This document shows positions 9,274-19,031 of a DNA stretch of 64,000 nt, in pieces. Position 1 is the stretch's first letter. Each line of letters opens with the position of its first letter. A program made the position numbers and the translations under genes. A model generated the notes under the pieces. It had not been told where the DNA came from and made no database searches. It saw only the letters and a program-made list of their open reading frames with translations. Source of the stretch: Mycoavidus cysteinexigens (GTDB lineage Bacteria; Pseudomonadota; Gammaproteobacteria; Burkholderiales; Burkholderiaceae); assembly GCF_003966915.1 (NCBI RefSeq), contig NZ_AP018150.1:310001-374000 (forward strand), written 5' to 3'.

Positions 9274-9809
9274 AATTATTGAGCCATATGAGCTGGCTAG
9301 AGGCCTGTCGTTGGTTGAAGTGCCGCATCGCAGATCAGAATTTTGCGATAGGTGGTTTTAATTTATTGCCCTATCGATATATGCGCGCCCGTGGTTTACG
9401 TCAATACCGTAAGTACGGCCTGTTGTCGGCAGCGTTAGCGATTTTTATCTTAAGTGATGTAATACAAACCCGACCGGAATTGCATATTGCTCCTGCTTTA
9501 TTAAACTCACTGGCGCAGGAATCCATGTTTGTTGCACGGCCAACTGAAGCCGCTACAAATCAGCCACGCAATCCGCTCATTTTAACGCAACGCCAACCGC
9601 CGCCAGCCAATGTGGCATTGCAGTTGATCGGTTTATTTGAACGCGGGCAGACGCGGGCGGCGCTTGTGCGCTCGCCGGCGGGCTCGGTTTTGCTGCGCAT
9701 TGGCGATGAATTAAATGGTGAGGTGGTGACGCGGATTGACGTTGCTTCATTATTATTGTCAAACGGAACCGGTTTGGCGCGCACTCTTTCGCTACGCGAG
9801 GCTCACTAA
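9270..9809 (+). CDS. Composite PilN/PilP-like pilus assembly protein
   Basis: A 179-aa protein where pilN, pilO and pilP would be expected. The N-terminal part contains FNLLPYR, the cytoplasmic PilN motif that binds PilM, followed by one membrane helix (about residues 47-63). After a Pro-rich linker, the last ~65 residues (from LQLIGLFERGQTRAAL) look like the PilP beta domain that contacts the secretin. The long periplasmic PilN and PilO domains are absent. The start is set by the ATGA overlap with pilM, and its stop overlaps the secretin ATG by one base. It may represent a deletion-fused alignment complex; functional status is unknown. Confidence 0.6.
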   Translation: MKLLSHMSWLEACRWLKCRIADQNFAIGGFNLLPYRYMRARGLRQYRKYGLLSAALAIFILSDVIQTRPELHIAPALLNSLAQESMFVARPTEAATNQPRNPLILTQRQPPPANVALQLIGLFERGQTRAALVRSPAGSVLLRIGDELNGEVVTRIDVASLLLSNGTGLARTLSLREAH

Positions 9810-11155
9810 TGATTCTGATGCAGCGCGCGCTGCGCTGGACACTACCTCTGCTATGGCTGCTGGTGGGATTAAGCGCTAAGTGCCATGCACAAACTGATGT
9901 CAAGCAAGAGCAAAGTGACGCGAGTGCGCCGCTCACAATCGAATTTCAGCAGGCTGAATTATCCGCCGTGTTAAAAGCCTTTGCGGACTTCACCGGTTTG
10001 AATATTATTGCGAGCGAGCAGGTGCGGGGCACGGTATCCTTGCGACTTGACGGAGTGCCCTGGTGTGGTGCATTTGATATGCTAATGGAGATGCATGGGT
10101 TAGTCGCGCAAAAGCGTGGCAACATTATTTGGGTCGCTACGGCAGCAGAGTGGGCCGACCGAGAGCGGCAGCGTGTTGACGCTCATGCGCGCGCCACTGA
10201 GCTTGAGCCATTAATCAGCCATACCTTTGAATTGCATTATCAGCGGGCTGATGAGATCGGTAAACTTCTACATGGAGCAGGTGCGCAACGCGTTTTATCA
10301 AAACGCGGAACCGCCATAGCGGACGCCAAAACCAATCAACTGTTGGTGACGGATCTGGCAGAATCTATCGAGCAAATTCAGGCATTGCTAAAAGCGATTG
10401 ACCGGCCCTTACGCCAAGTTGCGATTGAGGTGCGTATTGTCGAAGCCGAAGAAGGTTTTTCACGCGAACTAGGGGCACGGTTAGCGCGCTTAGGAGAGAC
10501 TGTGCGCGGCACTGAGCCAAAAGAATTATCCGCCGCTAAAAATGGCCCGATTTATGAATTGCCAGCCGGCCCTCTGGCTGGGTTTGACGCGATGAGTGCA
10601 GGCTTCACCCTGTTTAAAGCCGGAGCTAACCGGCTGCTTGCTCTAGAATTAAGCGCGCTTGAAGCGGATGGGTATGGCAAAATTTTATCCAGCCCGCGGG
10701 TGGTGACGGCGGATCGCGTGCGTGCTCTAATTGAACAAGGCACGGAGCTGCCTTATCAGGCTAAAGTAGGCAAGGGAATTTCCGGTGTACAGTTTCGCCG
10801 AGCGAGCCTTAAACTTGAGGTGACGCCCCATATCACGCCGGATGGTCATGTCGTACTGGATGTCGATGTTTCTAAAGATAGCGTTGGGATGCAGACCCAA
10901 TCGGGCCCAGCCGTGAATACGAAACATCTACGCACACAGGTGCAAGTTGAAAACGGTGGTACGGTAGCCATGGGGGGTATTTTTATTCAGGATGAGCGCA
11001 CTGATGTGGCGCGCGTTCCCTGGCTAGGCGAGATTCCGCTATTAGGCGTATTGTTTCGTCATAGCACGCAGAATAAACGCAAGAGCGAATTACTGGTTTT
11101 TATTACGCCGAATGTGGTGCCGCAGCCACCTGTGCCAAACTATGAAGGAATTTAA
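9809..11155 (+). CDS. pilQ: Secretin, PilQ/HofQ family
   Basis: Outer-membrane secretin of 448 aa for type IV pilus or DNA uptake. A signal peptide ends near CHAQT. Then come STN/secretin-N like domains (LKAFADFTGLNIIASEQVRG) and the secretin channel domain with VEIRIVEAEEGFSRELGARL, SSPRVVTADRVRALIEQGTELPY (here split for brevity) and the closing segment IPLLGVLFRHS followed by LLVFITPNVV. It is shorter than canonical PilQ (about 700 aa) because AMIN domains are missing, so it resembles HofQ. The coding sequence starts on the last base of the upstream stop codon. Confidence 0.88.
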   Translation: MILMQRALRWTLPLLWLLVGLSAKCHAQTDVKQEQSDASAPLTIEFQQAELSAVLKAFADFTGLNIIASEQVRGTVSLRLDGVPWCGAFDMLMEMHGLVAQKRGNIIWVATAAEWADRERQRVDAHARATELEPLISHTFELHYQRADEIGKLLHGAGAQRVLSKRGTAIADAKTNQLLVTDLAESIEQIQALLKAIDRPLRQVAIEVRIVEAEEGFSRELGARLARLGETVRGTEPKELSAAKNGPIYELPAGPLAGFDAMSAGFTLFKAGANRLLALELSALEADGYGKILSSPRVVTADRVRALIEQGTELPYQAKVGKGISGVQFRRASLKLEVTPHITPDGHVVLDVDVSKDSVGMQTQSGPAVNTKHLRTQVQVENGGTVAMGGIFIQDERTDVARVPWLGEIPLLGVLFRHSTQNKRKSELLVFITPNVVPQPPVPNYEGI

Positions 11156-11167
11156 CTAAGATGAGAG

Positions 11168-11701
11168 ATGACTTTGCAAGACCCCAAAGCCCACGGTAAC
11201 CTTTTTTTTATTGGCCTGATGGGTGCAGGCAAGACTACGATTGGGCGAGCGGTAGCAAAGCAACTGCATCAACCTTTTTTTGATTCTGATCACGAGCTTG
11301 AAGCGCGCACGGGCGTTCGCATCCCGGTCATTTTTGAACACGAAGGTGAAATAGGTTTCAGACAAAGAGAAGCGCAAATTATCAGTGAGCTCACGCAGCA
11401 GACCGGGATCGTATTGGCAACGGGCGGCGGCGCGGTATTAAATGCTCAAAGTCGGCAGTGCTTACGAGAGCGGGGCACCGTGATCTATTTACATGCACAC
11501 CCGCATGATTTATGGTTACGCACGCGCGGCAGCAAAAATCGGCCATTATTGCAAACGGATAATCCGCGCGCGCAACTGGAAAATTTATATGCAATGCGTG
11601 ACCCCTTATACCGTGAATGCGCGCACTTTGTGATTGAGACGGGCCGTCCGGCGGCTAGTCGGCTAGTGCATACGGTACTGGCTCAGCTCGAACTGCTTTA
11701 A
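11168..11701 (+). CDS. aroK: Shikimate kinase
   Basis: A 177-aa NMP-kinase-like enzyme phosphorylating shikimate at the 3-OH in chorismate synthesis. The Walker A loop [12 protein letters not shown] lies at about residues 17-28, the shikimate-binding DSDHELE segment at about 39, and the GGGAVL loop near residue 90. Its position between pilQ and aroB is the conserved proteobacterial order. It starts 12 bp after pilQ, so it is probably cotranscribed with the pil locus. Confidence 0.95.
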   Translation: MTLQDPKAHGNLFFIGLMGAGKTTIGRAVAKQLHQPFFDSDHELEARTGVRIPVIFEHEGEIGFRQREAQIISELTQQTGIVLATGGGAVLNAQSRQCLRERGTVIYLHAHPHDLWLRTRGSKNRPLLQTDNPRAQLENLYAMRDPLYRECAHFVIETGRPAASRLVHTVLAQLELL

Positions 11702-11720
11702 CTCTGCTTTATCTTTAATC

Positions 11721-12827
11721 ATGCTGACAGTTAACGTCAATTTTGTTTCACACGCTTATCCCATTCACATCGGCGCTGGTTTGCTTGATCGCACAGAGCT
11801 GTTTGCGCCGTACCTCAAGGGTTCATCGGTTGCGCTGATTACAAATGCGACGCTTGAACCGCTTTATGCGGCGCGGCTTAAAGCCGCTCTCGCGCCGCTT
11901 GGCAAGGAGCTGATCCAGATCGTATTGCCGGACGGCGAGGCGTATAAAAATTGGGAAACCCTGAATTTTATTTTTACTAAACTGTTAGAGGCTCATGCTG
12001 ATCGCAAAACCACGCTGATTGCACTGGGCGGTGGTGTAGTCGGCGATATAACGGGTTTTGCTGCGGCTTGTTATATGCGTGGCGTACCCTTTATCCAAGT
12101 ACCCACTACATTGCTGGCGCAAGTTGATTCATCGGTGGGTGGAAAAACCGGCATTAATCATCCGCTGGGCAAAAATATGATTGGCGCTTTTCATCAACCG
12201 CAGGTGGTGATTGCCGATACAGCATTATTGCGTACGTTGCCGTTGCGCGAGCTGGCTGCGGGGTTAGCAGAGATCATTAAAGCGGGGGCGATTGCCGACG
12301 CCGGATTTTTTGACTGGATTGAAACGAACATAGATGCACTGAACCGTGGCGATGAAGCTGCAACCGCGGAAGCCGTGCACCGCGCTTGCGGAATTAAAGC
12401 ACAGGTGGTCGCCGCTGACGAGCGTGAGCAAGGCGTGCGCGCACTTCTTAATTTTGGTCATACCTTTGGCCATGCGATTGAGGCTGGGTTAGGTTATGGC
12501 GCATGGCTGCATGGCGAGGCGGTAGGGTGCGGCATGGTGATGGCGGCGACGTTATCGCAACAGCTTGGCTTGATCGATAGCGTAACGCAAGCACGCCTTA
12601 AGCAACTTATTGCGGCCGCGCATTTGCCTACGCAAGCGCCTCCATTAGGCAATGAACGTTATCTAGATTTAATGCGCGTTGATAAAAAAGCTGAGGCTGG
12701 GCAGATCAACTGTATTTTATTAAAGCGTTTGGGGGCAGCGCTGGTTGAACGCGTGGCAGACCATAATTTATGCGCGGCGTTAACCGCTTCAGTCCAGCCT
12801 GATGCCGTGGTAAAACCTAACGCATAA
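11721..12827 (+). CDS. aroB: 3-dehydroquinate synthase
   Basis: NAD- and metal-dependent cyclase of 368 aa, second step of the shikimate pathway (DAHP to dehydroquinate). Visible family signatures: DGEAYKNW, the NAD-binding [26 protein letters not shown] and the metal-binding histidines in [11 protein letters not shown] and LHGEAV. Length is normal. It follows aroK after 19 bp. Confidence 0.96.
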   Translation: MLTVNVNFVSHAYPIHIGAGLLDRTELFAPYLKGSSVALITNATLEPLYAARLKAALAPLGKELIQIVLPDGEAYKNWETLNFIFTKLLEAHADRKTTLIALGGGVVGDITGFAAACYMRGVPFIQVPTTLLAQVDSSVGGKTGINHPLGKNMIGAFHQPQVVIADTALLRTLPLRELAAGLAEIIKAGAIADAGFFDWIETNIDALNRGDEAATAEAVHRACGIKAQVVAADEREQGVRALLNFGHTFGHAIEAGLGYGAWLHGEAVGCGMVMAATLSQQLGLIDSVTQARLKQLIAAAHLPTQAPPLGNERYLDLMRVDKKAEAGQINCILLKRLGAALVERVADHNLCAALTASVQPDAVVKPNA

Positions 12828-12896
12828 TCGGAGTGAGGCTCAAGCGGAGGTCCGCTCGGCTTTTATGCAATGGCTTTTTGATGAATCTGGAGCGCC

Positions 12897-14045
12897 ATGA
12901 ATTTGATTGATTTAACGGCACTTGAAGCTCACCTTGCACCTTATGCTGCGCGTGCGTCTGCTTCGCGTGGTCGCCGTTACGTGGAGCCTGCGCCTGAGGC
13001 TCGCACGGCGTTTCAACGTGATCGTGACCGCATTATCCATTCTGCCGCGTTTCGGCGGCTTGAATATAAAACCCAAGTCTTTGTGAATCATGAGGGAGAC
13101 CTCTTTCGCACGCGCTTAACGCATAGCTTAGAAGTCGCCCAAATTGGGCGCTCGATTGCACGTAATTTGCGGGTGAATGAAGATCTGGTTGAGGCGATCT
13201 CGCTGGCGCATGATCTGGGTCATACTCCCTTTGGCCATGCAGGACAAGACGCACTTAACGAATGCATGCGCGCTTATGGCGGATTTGAACACAATCTGCA
13301 AAGTCTTGCGGTAGTCGATGAGTTAGAAGAATGTTATGCGGGATTTAATGGCCTCAATCTCACGTTTGAAACACGTGAAGGCATACTTAAGCATTGCTCT
13401 CGCGAAAATGCGCAGCGCTTGGGAGAGGTCGGCGAGCGCTTTCTGCGCGCTGAACAGCCAACGCTAGAAGCGCAAATTGCGAATTTTGCCGATGAAATCG
13501 CTTATAACAATCACGATATTGATGATGGCGTGCGTTCCGGTTTGCTGGCGGTGGAGCAATTAGATGAACTTGAGCTGTGGCGGATACATCACCGTCAAGT
13601 CCTAGCGCATTGGCCGAATTTAAGTGGACGTCGTTTGGTGCACGAGACAATCCGGCGCATCATTAACGCCCTGATTGTTGATTTGATCGCAGCCACCACC
13701 CTCCAATTACAAGATCATGCGCTAGCGTCGCCCGATGCTGTGCGGCGTGCGCCTGCACTAGTTGGACACAGCGCAAACATGGCCGCGCAAGCGCGCCAGC
13801 TCAAACAGTTTTTATTTAAAAATTTATACCGTCATTATCAAGTCATGCGAATGACGAACAAAGCGCAGCGCGTTATTACGGGGCTTTTTGATGCATTCAA
13901 ACATGATCATCGATTGTTGCCGCCTCAATACCAGAGTCAACAGCCTGAGCTTCAGCCTCGATTAATTGCGCATTATATTGCGGGGATGACGGATCGGTAC
14001 GCGCTTAAAGAGTATCGCCGTCTTTTTGTTGTGGATGAAGGTTGA
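12897..14045 (+). CDS. dgt: dGTPase-like HD-domain triphosphohydrolase
   Basis: HD-superfamily enzyme of 382 aa that hydrolyses dNTPs, classically dGTP, to nucleoside and tripolyphosphate. Metal ligands are visible in [10 protein letters not shown]...TRLTHSLEV and [18 protein letters not shown], and the later [12 protein letters not shown] motif supplies the last Asp. It follows aroB in the same orientation after 69 bp, as in Burkholderia. Confidence 0.93.
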   Translation: MNLIDLTALEAHLAPYAARASASRGRRYVEPAPEARTAFQRDRDRIIHSAAFRRLEYKTQVFVNHEGDLFRTRLTHSLEVAQIGRSIARNLRVNEDLVEAISLAHDLGHTPFGHAGQDALNECMRAYGGFEHNLQSLAVVDELEECYAGFNGLNLTFETREGILKHCSRENAQRLGEVGERFLRAEQPTLEAQIANFADEIAYNNHDIDDGVRSGLLAVEQLDELELWRIHHRQVLAHWPNLSGRRLVHETIRRIINALIVDLIAATTLQLQDHALASPDAVRRAPALVGHSANMAAQARQLKQFLFKNLYRHYQVMRMTNKAQRVITGLFDAFKHDHRLLPPQYQSQQPELQPRLIAHYIAGMTDRYALKEYRRLFVVDEG

Positions 14046-14061
14046 AGAGAGATTGTCAAAA

Positions 14062-14154
14062 ATTCCGCTCTAAAATTATTGAGGACATACACAGTAAAAC
14101 GCCGCCAAACTTTATAGTACGGCGGCGTGAATTAAATCAATTAAAGAGCGGAAT
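14062..14154. terminator. Nested inverted repeats between convergent dgt and ompW
   Basis: An inner 8-bp GC-rich stem (ACGCCGCC at 14099-14106 with GGCGGCGT at 14121-14128, 14-base loop) sits inside an outer 10-bp stem (ATTCCGCTCT at 14062-14071 with AGAGCGGAAT at 14145-14154). Lying between convergent genes, it is likely a bidirectional terminator, although no long T-run follows. Confidence 0.55.
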
Positions 14155-14156
14155 GA

Positions 14157-14870
14157 CTAAAAGCGATAGCCAATATTAAGATAAGTAATGATTGGGTTTA
14201 TTCTGATCTTTGCTTCATTTGTTACTCTTATAGGTCCTTCGGGCGTTTTGACGGTCGAATTTATCTTGGCGGTTGTGCGCAAAGGTAAATACGAGACGGA
14301 TAAGCCAGCGTACCAGCGCTCAGTTAACTGATAAGAAAAACCGGCATTGAACACAGGTGACCAGCGGTTCTCGGCTGAAACCTCCGCTGAATTGCTAAGT
14401 AGTTTTTCGCGCGTAAAGCGGTCATTAGTGAGTTTTGCATCAGTAAACCAGACCCGGCTAATACCAAGTCCAGCATAAGGGCGAAATTTTGTTTGTGCAT
14501 TGCAGAAATAATACTTTAGCAGAAGCGCAGGGCTCCATTGCCGTACCGAGCCGAGTTCTCCATATTGTGCATATTCACCTTCACCATTCAAACTGAAACG
14601 AGGTGGAATGCCTACTACGAATTCACCCGCGATGTTATCGGTAAAGAAATAGTTGCCAGACAGGCCGAGTGTATTCGCGTTATTGACCGAAGAGCCAGTA
14701 TTGTTATGAATCTGGTATTTCGGTGAAGTCATCCGCATCGGGTCGCTGCTGTCGTGCGTATTCAAATGCAGCCAGCCCGTGCCAAGTATAAAGCTACCGG
14801 CCGTTTGAGCATGAGCGGCGGCCGCGCCCAATAAAGCGGCACAGGCCGCAAAAATACGAATCAATTTCAT
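14157..14870 (-). CDS. ompW: OmpW-family outer membrane beta-barrel protein
   Basis: A 237-aa protein with a clear signal peptide (cleavage after AAAHAQ) and alternating amphipathic strands, ending in the aromatic YRF typical of outer-membrane barrels. The pattern GTGWLHLNTHDSS, LGLSGNYFFTDNIAGEFVVGIPP and the Y-rich PYAGLGISRVWF segment fit OmpW, an eight-stranded barrel with a narrow hydrophobic channel. It stands alone behind its own ribosome site (GGAG just before ATG). Confidence 0.88.
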   Translation of the reverse strand: MKLIRIFAACAALLGAAAAHAQTAGSFILGTGWLHLNTHDSSDPMRMTSPKYQIHNNTGSSVNNANTLGLSGNYFFTDNIAGEFVVGIPPRFSLNGEGEYAQYGELGSVRQWSPALLLKYYFCNAQTKFRPYAGLGISRVWFTDAKLTNDRFTREKLLSNSAEVSAENRWSPVFNAGFSYQLTERWYAGLSVSYLPLRTTAKINSTVKTPEGPIRVTNEAKIRINPIITYLNIGYRF

Positions 14871-15053
14871 TTTCCCTCCTTGGTCAATAATTTTTCGATA
14901 CCTGCCCCTGCTTGATAAGCAGTGGCAGGAGTGTAACCAATTCGTCTTTATATATCAAATTGACCAGGATAATGATTTTTTACTACTGCCGATATGTCGT
15001 ATCTTTTTATCTTTGGCTTAGCTATAGAGGCATTTTGAGGGTGCTTAACGCTA

Positions 15054-15677
15054 TTAATTTTGGGTTAGATTGGCCATGCTATTACTTGCCGTAAAATATG
15101 CTGAGTTGGAATCTGGGATGGAAACAAACGAATTGCATGGGCTGGATTGGATTGTGGTATCTGGTTCGGCTCCGTTTTCAGGTACGCTTTTCAAAAAGCT
15201 ATTTAAGAGATATGGGCTACTTCGGCTGAATGGTGTAGGTGAAGGAGGATTTTCTTTAAAAGGGAATGGCTGTTTGAGTCGAGCCCAATTTTCTATACTT
15301 CTTTGAGTAAAAGCCTCATATTTTTCTTCGAATTTGTATGCTTCTTCTGGGTCTGCATTGAATTCGTCAATTGATCTAAAGTGCAAAGTATCCACATCCC
15401 AATTTCGACGGTCGTTGTTAAATCTCCGTTCGAAAAGCACTTTCGGACGCGGTTTAGACTGCTCGTGGGTACCAAAAGATTGCGGATGTGCTATGTCCCG
15501 TGAGGAATTTGATGGGCTGTCGGATAAACGTCTGGAAAAAGCGGTGAGCGTCTGGCTGGATGAGGTTCTGCTAGATTGAGAGGAGACAAGCGTTTCTCCA
15601 GATAAATCTTTACTGGGTGAAGGTGAGCTAGCGGTAGCAGAAGTTAGAGGGGAACTTACAGAGTAACGCGAAAACAT
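15054..15677 (-). CDS. Orphan Ser-rich protein, candidate secreted effector
   Basis: I do not recognise this 207-aa protein. Residues 1-60 are extremely Ser/Thr-rich with few charges and no signal peptide. The middle (about 75-150) is charged and could be folded (FERRFNNDRRNWDVD, then acidic EEAYKFEEKYEAF). The C-terminal 50 residues are again Ser/Pro/Asn-rich. AGGA eight bases before the ATG supports translation. The gene is isolated between ompW and mlaF. The N-terminal composition resembles type III secretion signals and the ankyrin protein at 2.9 kb, but no chaperone or secretion gene is nearby, so this is only a hypothesis. Confidence 0.55.
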   Translation of the reverse strand: MFSRYSVSSPLTSATASSPSPSKDLSGETLVSSQSSRTSSSQTLTAFSRRLSDSPSNSSRDIAHPQSFGTHEQSKPRPKVLFERRFNNDRRNWDVDTLHFRSIDEFNADPEEAYKFEEKYEAFTQRSIENWARLKQPFPFKENPPSPTPFSRSSPYLLNSFLKSVPENGAEPDTTIQSSPCNSFVSIPDSNSAYFTASNSMANLTQN

Positions 15678-15803
15678 AAATATCCTAAAGAATGTTCCTA
15701 TAGAGAAGGGACTCTAAATATATCAACTGCGCTTTTGTCAAGCCTTTTCAATGCGCGAAATAAAGAATTTACAAACGAAGGGTAAGAACAAATCACCTTC
15801 CTT

Positions 15804-15809
15804 TATAAT
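15804..15809 (+). promoter_or_regulatory. Possible -10 element (TATAAT) of the mla operon
   Basis: A perfect TATAAT lies 40 bases before the mlaF start in the gap after the divergent orphan gene. No convincing -35 stands 16-18 bases upstream, so the assignment rests on the -10 alone. Confidence 0.35.
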
Positions 15810-15849
15810 CTACGGTTCTTTAATCTGGACTTAAAATTCGGGCGATTCT

Positions 15850-16683
15850 GTGTCTCATATCCACTCAGATAATTTGCTTGAGCTGCGCGGCGTCGATTTT
15901 GGTTATGGCGAGCGGCTTGTGCTTAAAAATTTAAACATGTGTTTTAAGCGTGGCCAAGTCGTGGCTGTGATGGGCGGCTCGGGTTGCGGTAAAACAACCA
16001 TTTTGCGCCTAATTGGCGGGTTGGAGCGCGCGCGACGTGGGCAAGTGCTGTTTGAGGATACGGATATTGGCCCGCTTAATTCAACCGAGCTTTATGCCGT
16101 GCGCCGTAAAATGGGGATGCTTTTTCAATTCGGCGCGCTTTTTACCGATATGTCGGTATTTGATAATGTCGCTTTCGCTTTGCGCGAACATACGCAATTG
16201 TCAGAAAGTATGCTGCAAGATCTAGTATTGATGAAATTAAATGCAGTCGGTTTGCGCGGCGCGCGTGATTTGATGCCGGCTGAGATTTCCGGTGGTATGG
16301 CGCGGCGGGTCGCGTTGGCCCGCACTATTGCGCTTGACCCCACACTCATTATGTACGATGAGCCGTTTGCAGGTCTTGATCCGATTTCACTCGGTATTAC
16401 GGCGAATCTGATCCGCACTTTAAATCAAGCACTCGGCGCAACCTCCATTTTAGTAACGCATGATGTTCCCGAATCATTTGCGATTGCCGATTATGTCTAT
16501 TTTATTGTGAATGGCGCTCTGCATGCTGAAGGTAGTCCGCAGCAGTTGCAGGCTTCAACTGATCCGACGGTGCGTCAGTTTCTGGATGGGGAGACTGAGG
16601 GGCCGTTCAGTTTTCATTATCCGGGTGCGCCGCTGGCCGCTGATTTTGGACTGATGGCGGACACTGCGGGAGCACGCTTATGA
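15850..16683 (+). CDS. mlaF: Phospholipid-transport ABC ATPase MlaF
   Basis: A 277-aa ATPase of the MlaFEDB inner-membrane complex, which moves phospholipids between inner membrane and periplasmic MlaC to keep the outer membrane asymmetric. Walker [10 protein letters not shown] (about residue 41), signature ISGGMARR (about 142) and Walker [14 protein letters not shown] are intact. The start codon is GTG. The C-terminus beyond residue 240 is longer than in many ATPases, as usual for MlaF. The stop overlaps the mlaE ATG. Confidence 0.95.
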   Translation: MSHIHSDNLLELRGVDFGYGERLVLKNLNMCFKRGQVVAVMGGSGCGKTTILRLIGGLERARRGQVLFEDTDIGPLNSTELYAVRRKMGMLFQFGALFTDMSVFDNVAFALREHTQLSESMLQDLVLMKLNAVGLRGARDLMPAEISGGMARRVALARTIALDPTLIMYDEPFAGLDPISLGITANLIRTLNQALGATSILVTHDVPESFAIADYVYFIVNGALHAEGSPQQLQASTDPTVRQFLDGETEGPFSFHYPGAPLAADFGLMADTAGARL

Positions 16684-17450
16684 TTCGCGCACTTGGGCGT
16701 GCTGTACTAAATGGACTAAACCGCACGGGCTATGGCACGCGGATGTGGCTGCGGCTGGTAGGCGAGGGTTGGCGTTTATTGCGGCGGCCACGCTTGGTTA
16801 CGCAGCAGATTCATTTTGTTGGCAATTATTCGCTGGTTATTATTGCAATTTCAGGTCTTTTCGTCGGGTTTGTGCTGGGTTTGCAAGGCTATTACACGTT
16901 AAGCCGCTATGGTTCGGCAGAGGCATTGGGCCTACTGGTGGCGTTGTCGCTGGTGCGTGAGCTGGGGCCAGTGGTGACGGCATTGTTATTCGCCGGGCGA
17001 GCGGGAACCGCATTGACTGCTGAAATTGGTTTAATGAAAGCGGGTGAGCAATTAACTGCAATGCAAATGATGGCGGTCGATCCATTCTCGTTTGTGGTTG
17101 CGCCGCGCTTCTGGGCCGGGGTCATCGCCATGCCGATTTTGGCGGCGATTTTTAGCGCAGTCGGCATTCTGGGTGGTTATTGCGTTGGTGTCTTAATGAT
17201 TGGTGTCGATAGCGGAGCCTTTTGGTCACAGATGCAAAGCGGCGTCGATGTGTGGCGTGATATTGGTAATGGCGTGGTGAAAAGCTTCGTCTTCGGTTTG
17301 GCGGTGACCTTTATTGCCTTATATCAGGGCTATGAAGCTAAGCCCACGCCTGAAGGTGTAGCGCGGGCTACCACGCGCACCGTAGTGTTTGCGTCGCTGG
17401 CTGTGCTAGGACTTGACTTCTTGTTAACGGCATTGATGTTTAGCAATTAA
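16680..17450 (+). CDS. mlaE: Phospholipid-transport permease MlaE
   Basis: Membrane permease of 256 aa in the MlaFEDB complex. Five to six hydrophobic segments are visible, with the family's [27 protein letters not shown] region (cited in parts: [17 protein letters not shown]) around residues 90-118. ATGA overlap with mlaF shows translational coupling. Confidence 0.95.
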   Translation: MIRALGRAVLNGLNRTGYGTRMWLRLVGEGWRLLRRPRLVTQQIHFVGNYSLVIIAISGLFVGFVLGLQGYYTLSRYGSAEALGLLVALSLVRELGPVVTALLFAGRAGTALTAEIGLMKAGEQLTAMQMMAVDPFSFVVAPRFWAGVIAMPILAAIFSAVGILGGYCVGVLMIGVDSGAFWSQMQSGVDVWRDIGNGVVKSFVFGLAVTFIALYQGYEAKPTPEGVARATTRTVVFASLAVLGLDFLLTALMFSN

Positions 17451-17461
17451 AACGGATCAAA

Positions 17462-17986
17462 ATGATGAAAAAAAACACGCTTGATTATTGGGTTGGCTTA
17501 TTCGTTGTGCTCGGCGCTTTGGCGTTACTTTTTTTGGCTCTCAAAGCGGGCAATATGAGCGCGTTCTCCTTTCAAGAGACCTATCCTATTAAATCGACCT
17601 TCGATAATATCGGTGGTTTGAAGCCGCGCGCCGCAGTTAAAAGCGCTGGCGTAATCGTCGGCCGCGTGGCCCAGATTGATTTTGATAGCACGACTTACCA
17701 GGCCGTGGTTACGCTTGATCTGCAAAGACAATACCAATTTCCCAAGGACAGCTCAGCGCAAATTTTGACGGCTGGGTTGTTAGGTGAGCAATACATTGGC
17801 CTTGAGCCAGGTGGTGATGAACAGGTGCTGCAAGCGGGCGATACGATTACGATGACGCAATCGGCGGTCGTGCTGGAAAAGCTCATCGGTCAATTTATTT
17901 ATGGTAAAGCTGCGGACGCGGGTGCAAGTAAACCTAGTCCGGTTGCTGCGCCGGATGCGGCTGGCGCAACGCCTGAAGGCCAATAA
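17462..17986 (+). CDS. mlaD: MCE-domain protein MlaD
   Basis: A 174-aa protein with one N-terminal membrane helix (residues 9-28) and an MCE domain (about 38-120, with NIGGLKPRAAVKSAGV and LLGEQYIGLEPGG). MlaD hexamers form the periplasmic ring through which lipids pass. The last 25 residues are Ala/Pro-rich and probably disordered. The stop codon overlaps the mlaA start by one base. Confidence 0.94.
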   Translation: MMKKNTLDYWVGLFVVLGALALLFLALKAGNMSAFSFQETYPIKSTFDNIGGLKPRAAVKSAGVIVGRVAQIDFDSTTYQAVVTLDLQRQYQFPKDSSAQILTAGLLGEQYIGLEPGGDEQVLQAGDTITMTQSAVVLEKLIGQFIYGKAADAGASKPSPVAAPDAAGATPEGQ

Positions 17987-18936
17987 TGAAAGCACTGTCA
18001 AAGGTTACTATGTCCGTCGGTTTGTCGTTACGCCGGATCGCGCTATGCTCGTTAGTCTTAGGGCTTGCTGCTTGTGCTAGCGTGCAGGCGCCGACAAAAT
18101 CTGATCCGTTTGAAAGCATGAATCGCACGATCTTTGAGTTTAATGATGCGGTCGATCGTTTTGCGCTTAAACCGGTGGCGAAAGCCTATAACCGGACGCT
18201 CCCTAAAGGCGTGCGTACGAGCGTGGCTAATTTCTTCTCCAACCTGGGTGATGTTTCGGTCATGGCGAATAACCTGCTGCAGGGCAAAATTACTGCGGGC
18301 ACAGAAGATTTGATGCGCATTTCGATCAATACCCTGTTTGGCATTGGTGGTTTATTTGATGTCGCAAGCGCCGCTGGGTTGCCTAAACACCAAGCCGATT
18401 TGGGGCTGACGTTAGGCCATTACGGTGTCGCGTCCGGCCCATATCTAGTCTTGCCGATCTTTGGTCCAAGCACGCTCCGGGATATGACGGGCTTATTGGT
18501 GGGGCGGGAGGTGGATCCTATGACCTATATTGATCCAGTGGCGCTGCGCAATCAGGCATACGGTTTGCGTGTGGTTAATGTGCGCGCGTCTTTATTAGAT
18601 GCGAATGATTTACTCGAAGATGCGGCGCTCGATAAATATTCATTTGTGCGCCAGGCTTATCTTCAACGTCGTCAATATCTAATCTATGATGGCAATCCGC
18701 CACCGCCAGAATATGAGGATGCTGACGACGATGTCCCTGGATATGATACTGAAGCAGAATCGGCGGTGCCGCATACGGCTCAGCCGGAAGTAGCGGAAAA
18801 AGAGGAACTGGCACCGCAAGGGGCGAGGGTTGAGCTGCTTGATGAAAAAGAAACGCCAGCAGAAGCAAACAAATCCATACCTGCTTCACAAGGTTTGCCA
18901 CCTCTGAGGACTTTTCCAAGTCTGCGTTTGCCGTAG
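17986..18936 (+). CDS. mlaA: Outer-membrane lipoprotein MlaA (VacJ)
   Basis: A 316-aa lipoprotein; the lipobox is in GLAACASV near residue 30. The mature part begins with DPFESMNRTIFEFND, the typical MlaA start, and continues with the NLQ-type donut domain (FFSNLGDVSVMANNLLQG). MlaA removes mislocalised phospholipid from the outer-membrane surface and passes it to MlaC. From about residue 230 there is an acidic, Pro-rich tail of about 85 aa that is longer than in E. coli. Placing mlaA inside the mla operon is the beta-proteobacterial arrangement. Confidence 0.93.
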   Translation: MKALSKVTMSVGLSLRRIALCSLVLGLAACASVQAPTKSDPFESMNRTIFEFNDAVDRFALKPVAKAYNRTLPKGVRTSVANFFSNLGDVSVMANNLLQGKITAGTEDLMRISINTLFGIGGLFDVASAAGLPKHQADLGLTLGHYGVASGPYLVLPIFGPSTLRDMTGLLVGREVDPMTYIDPVALRNQAYGLRVVNVRASLLDANDLLEDAALDKYSFVRQAYLQRRQYLIYDGNPPPPEYEDADDDVPGYDTEAESAVPHTAQPEVAEKEELAPQGARVELLDEKETPAEANKSIPASQGLPPLRTFPSLRLP

Positions 18937-19031
18937 GAGATTGATCAGGCCAAACAACGACCGGATGGTATGGTTAAAGCAAGCAATGAATTGAATAAAT
19001 TTAGATGATCGTCTTTTTAAGGGTAGGGCAT

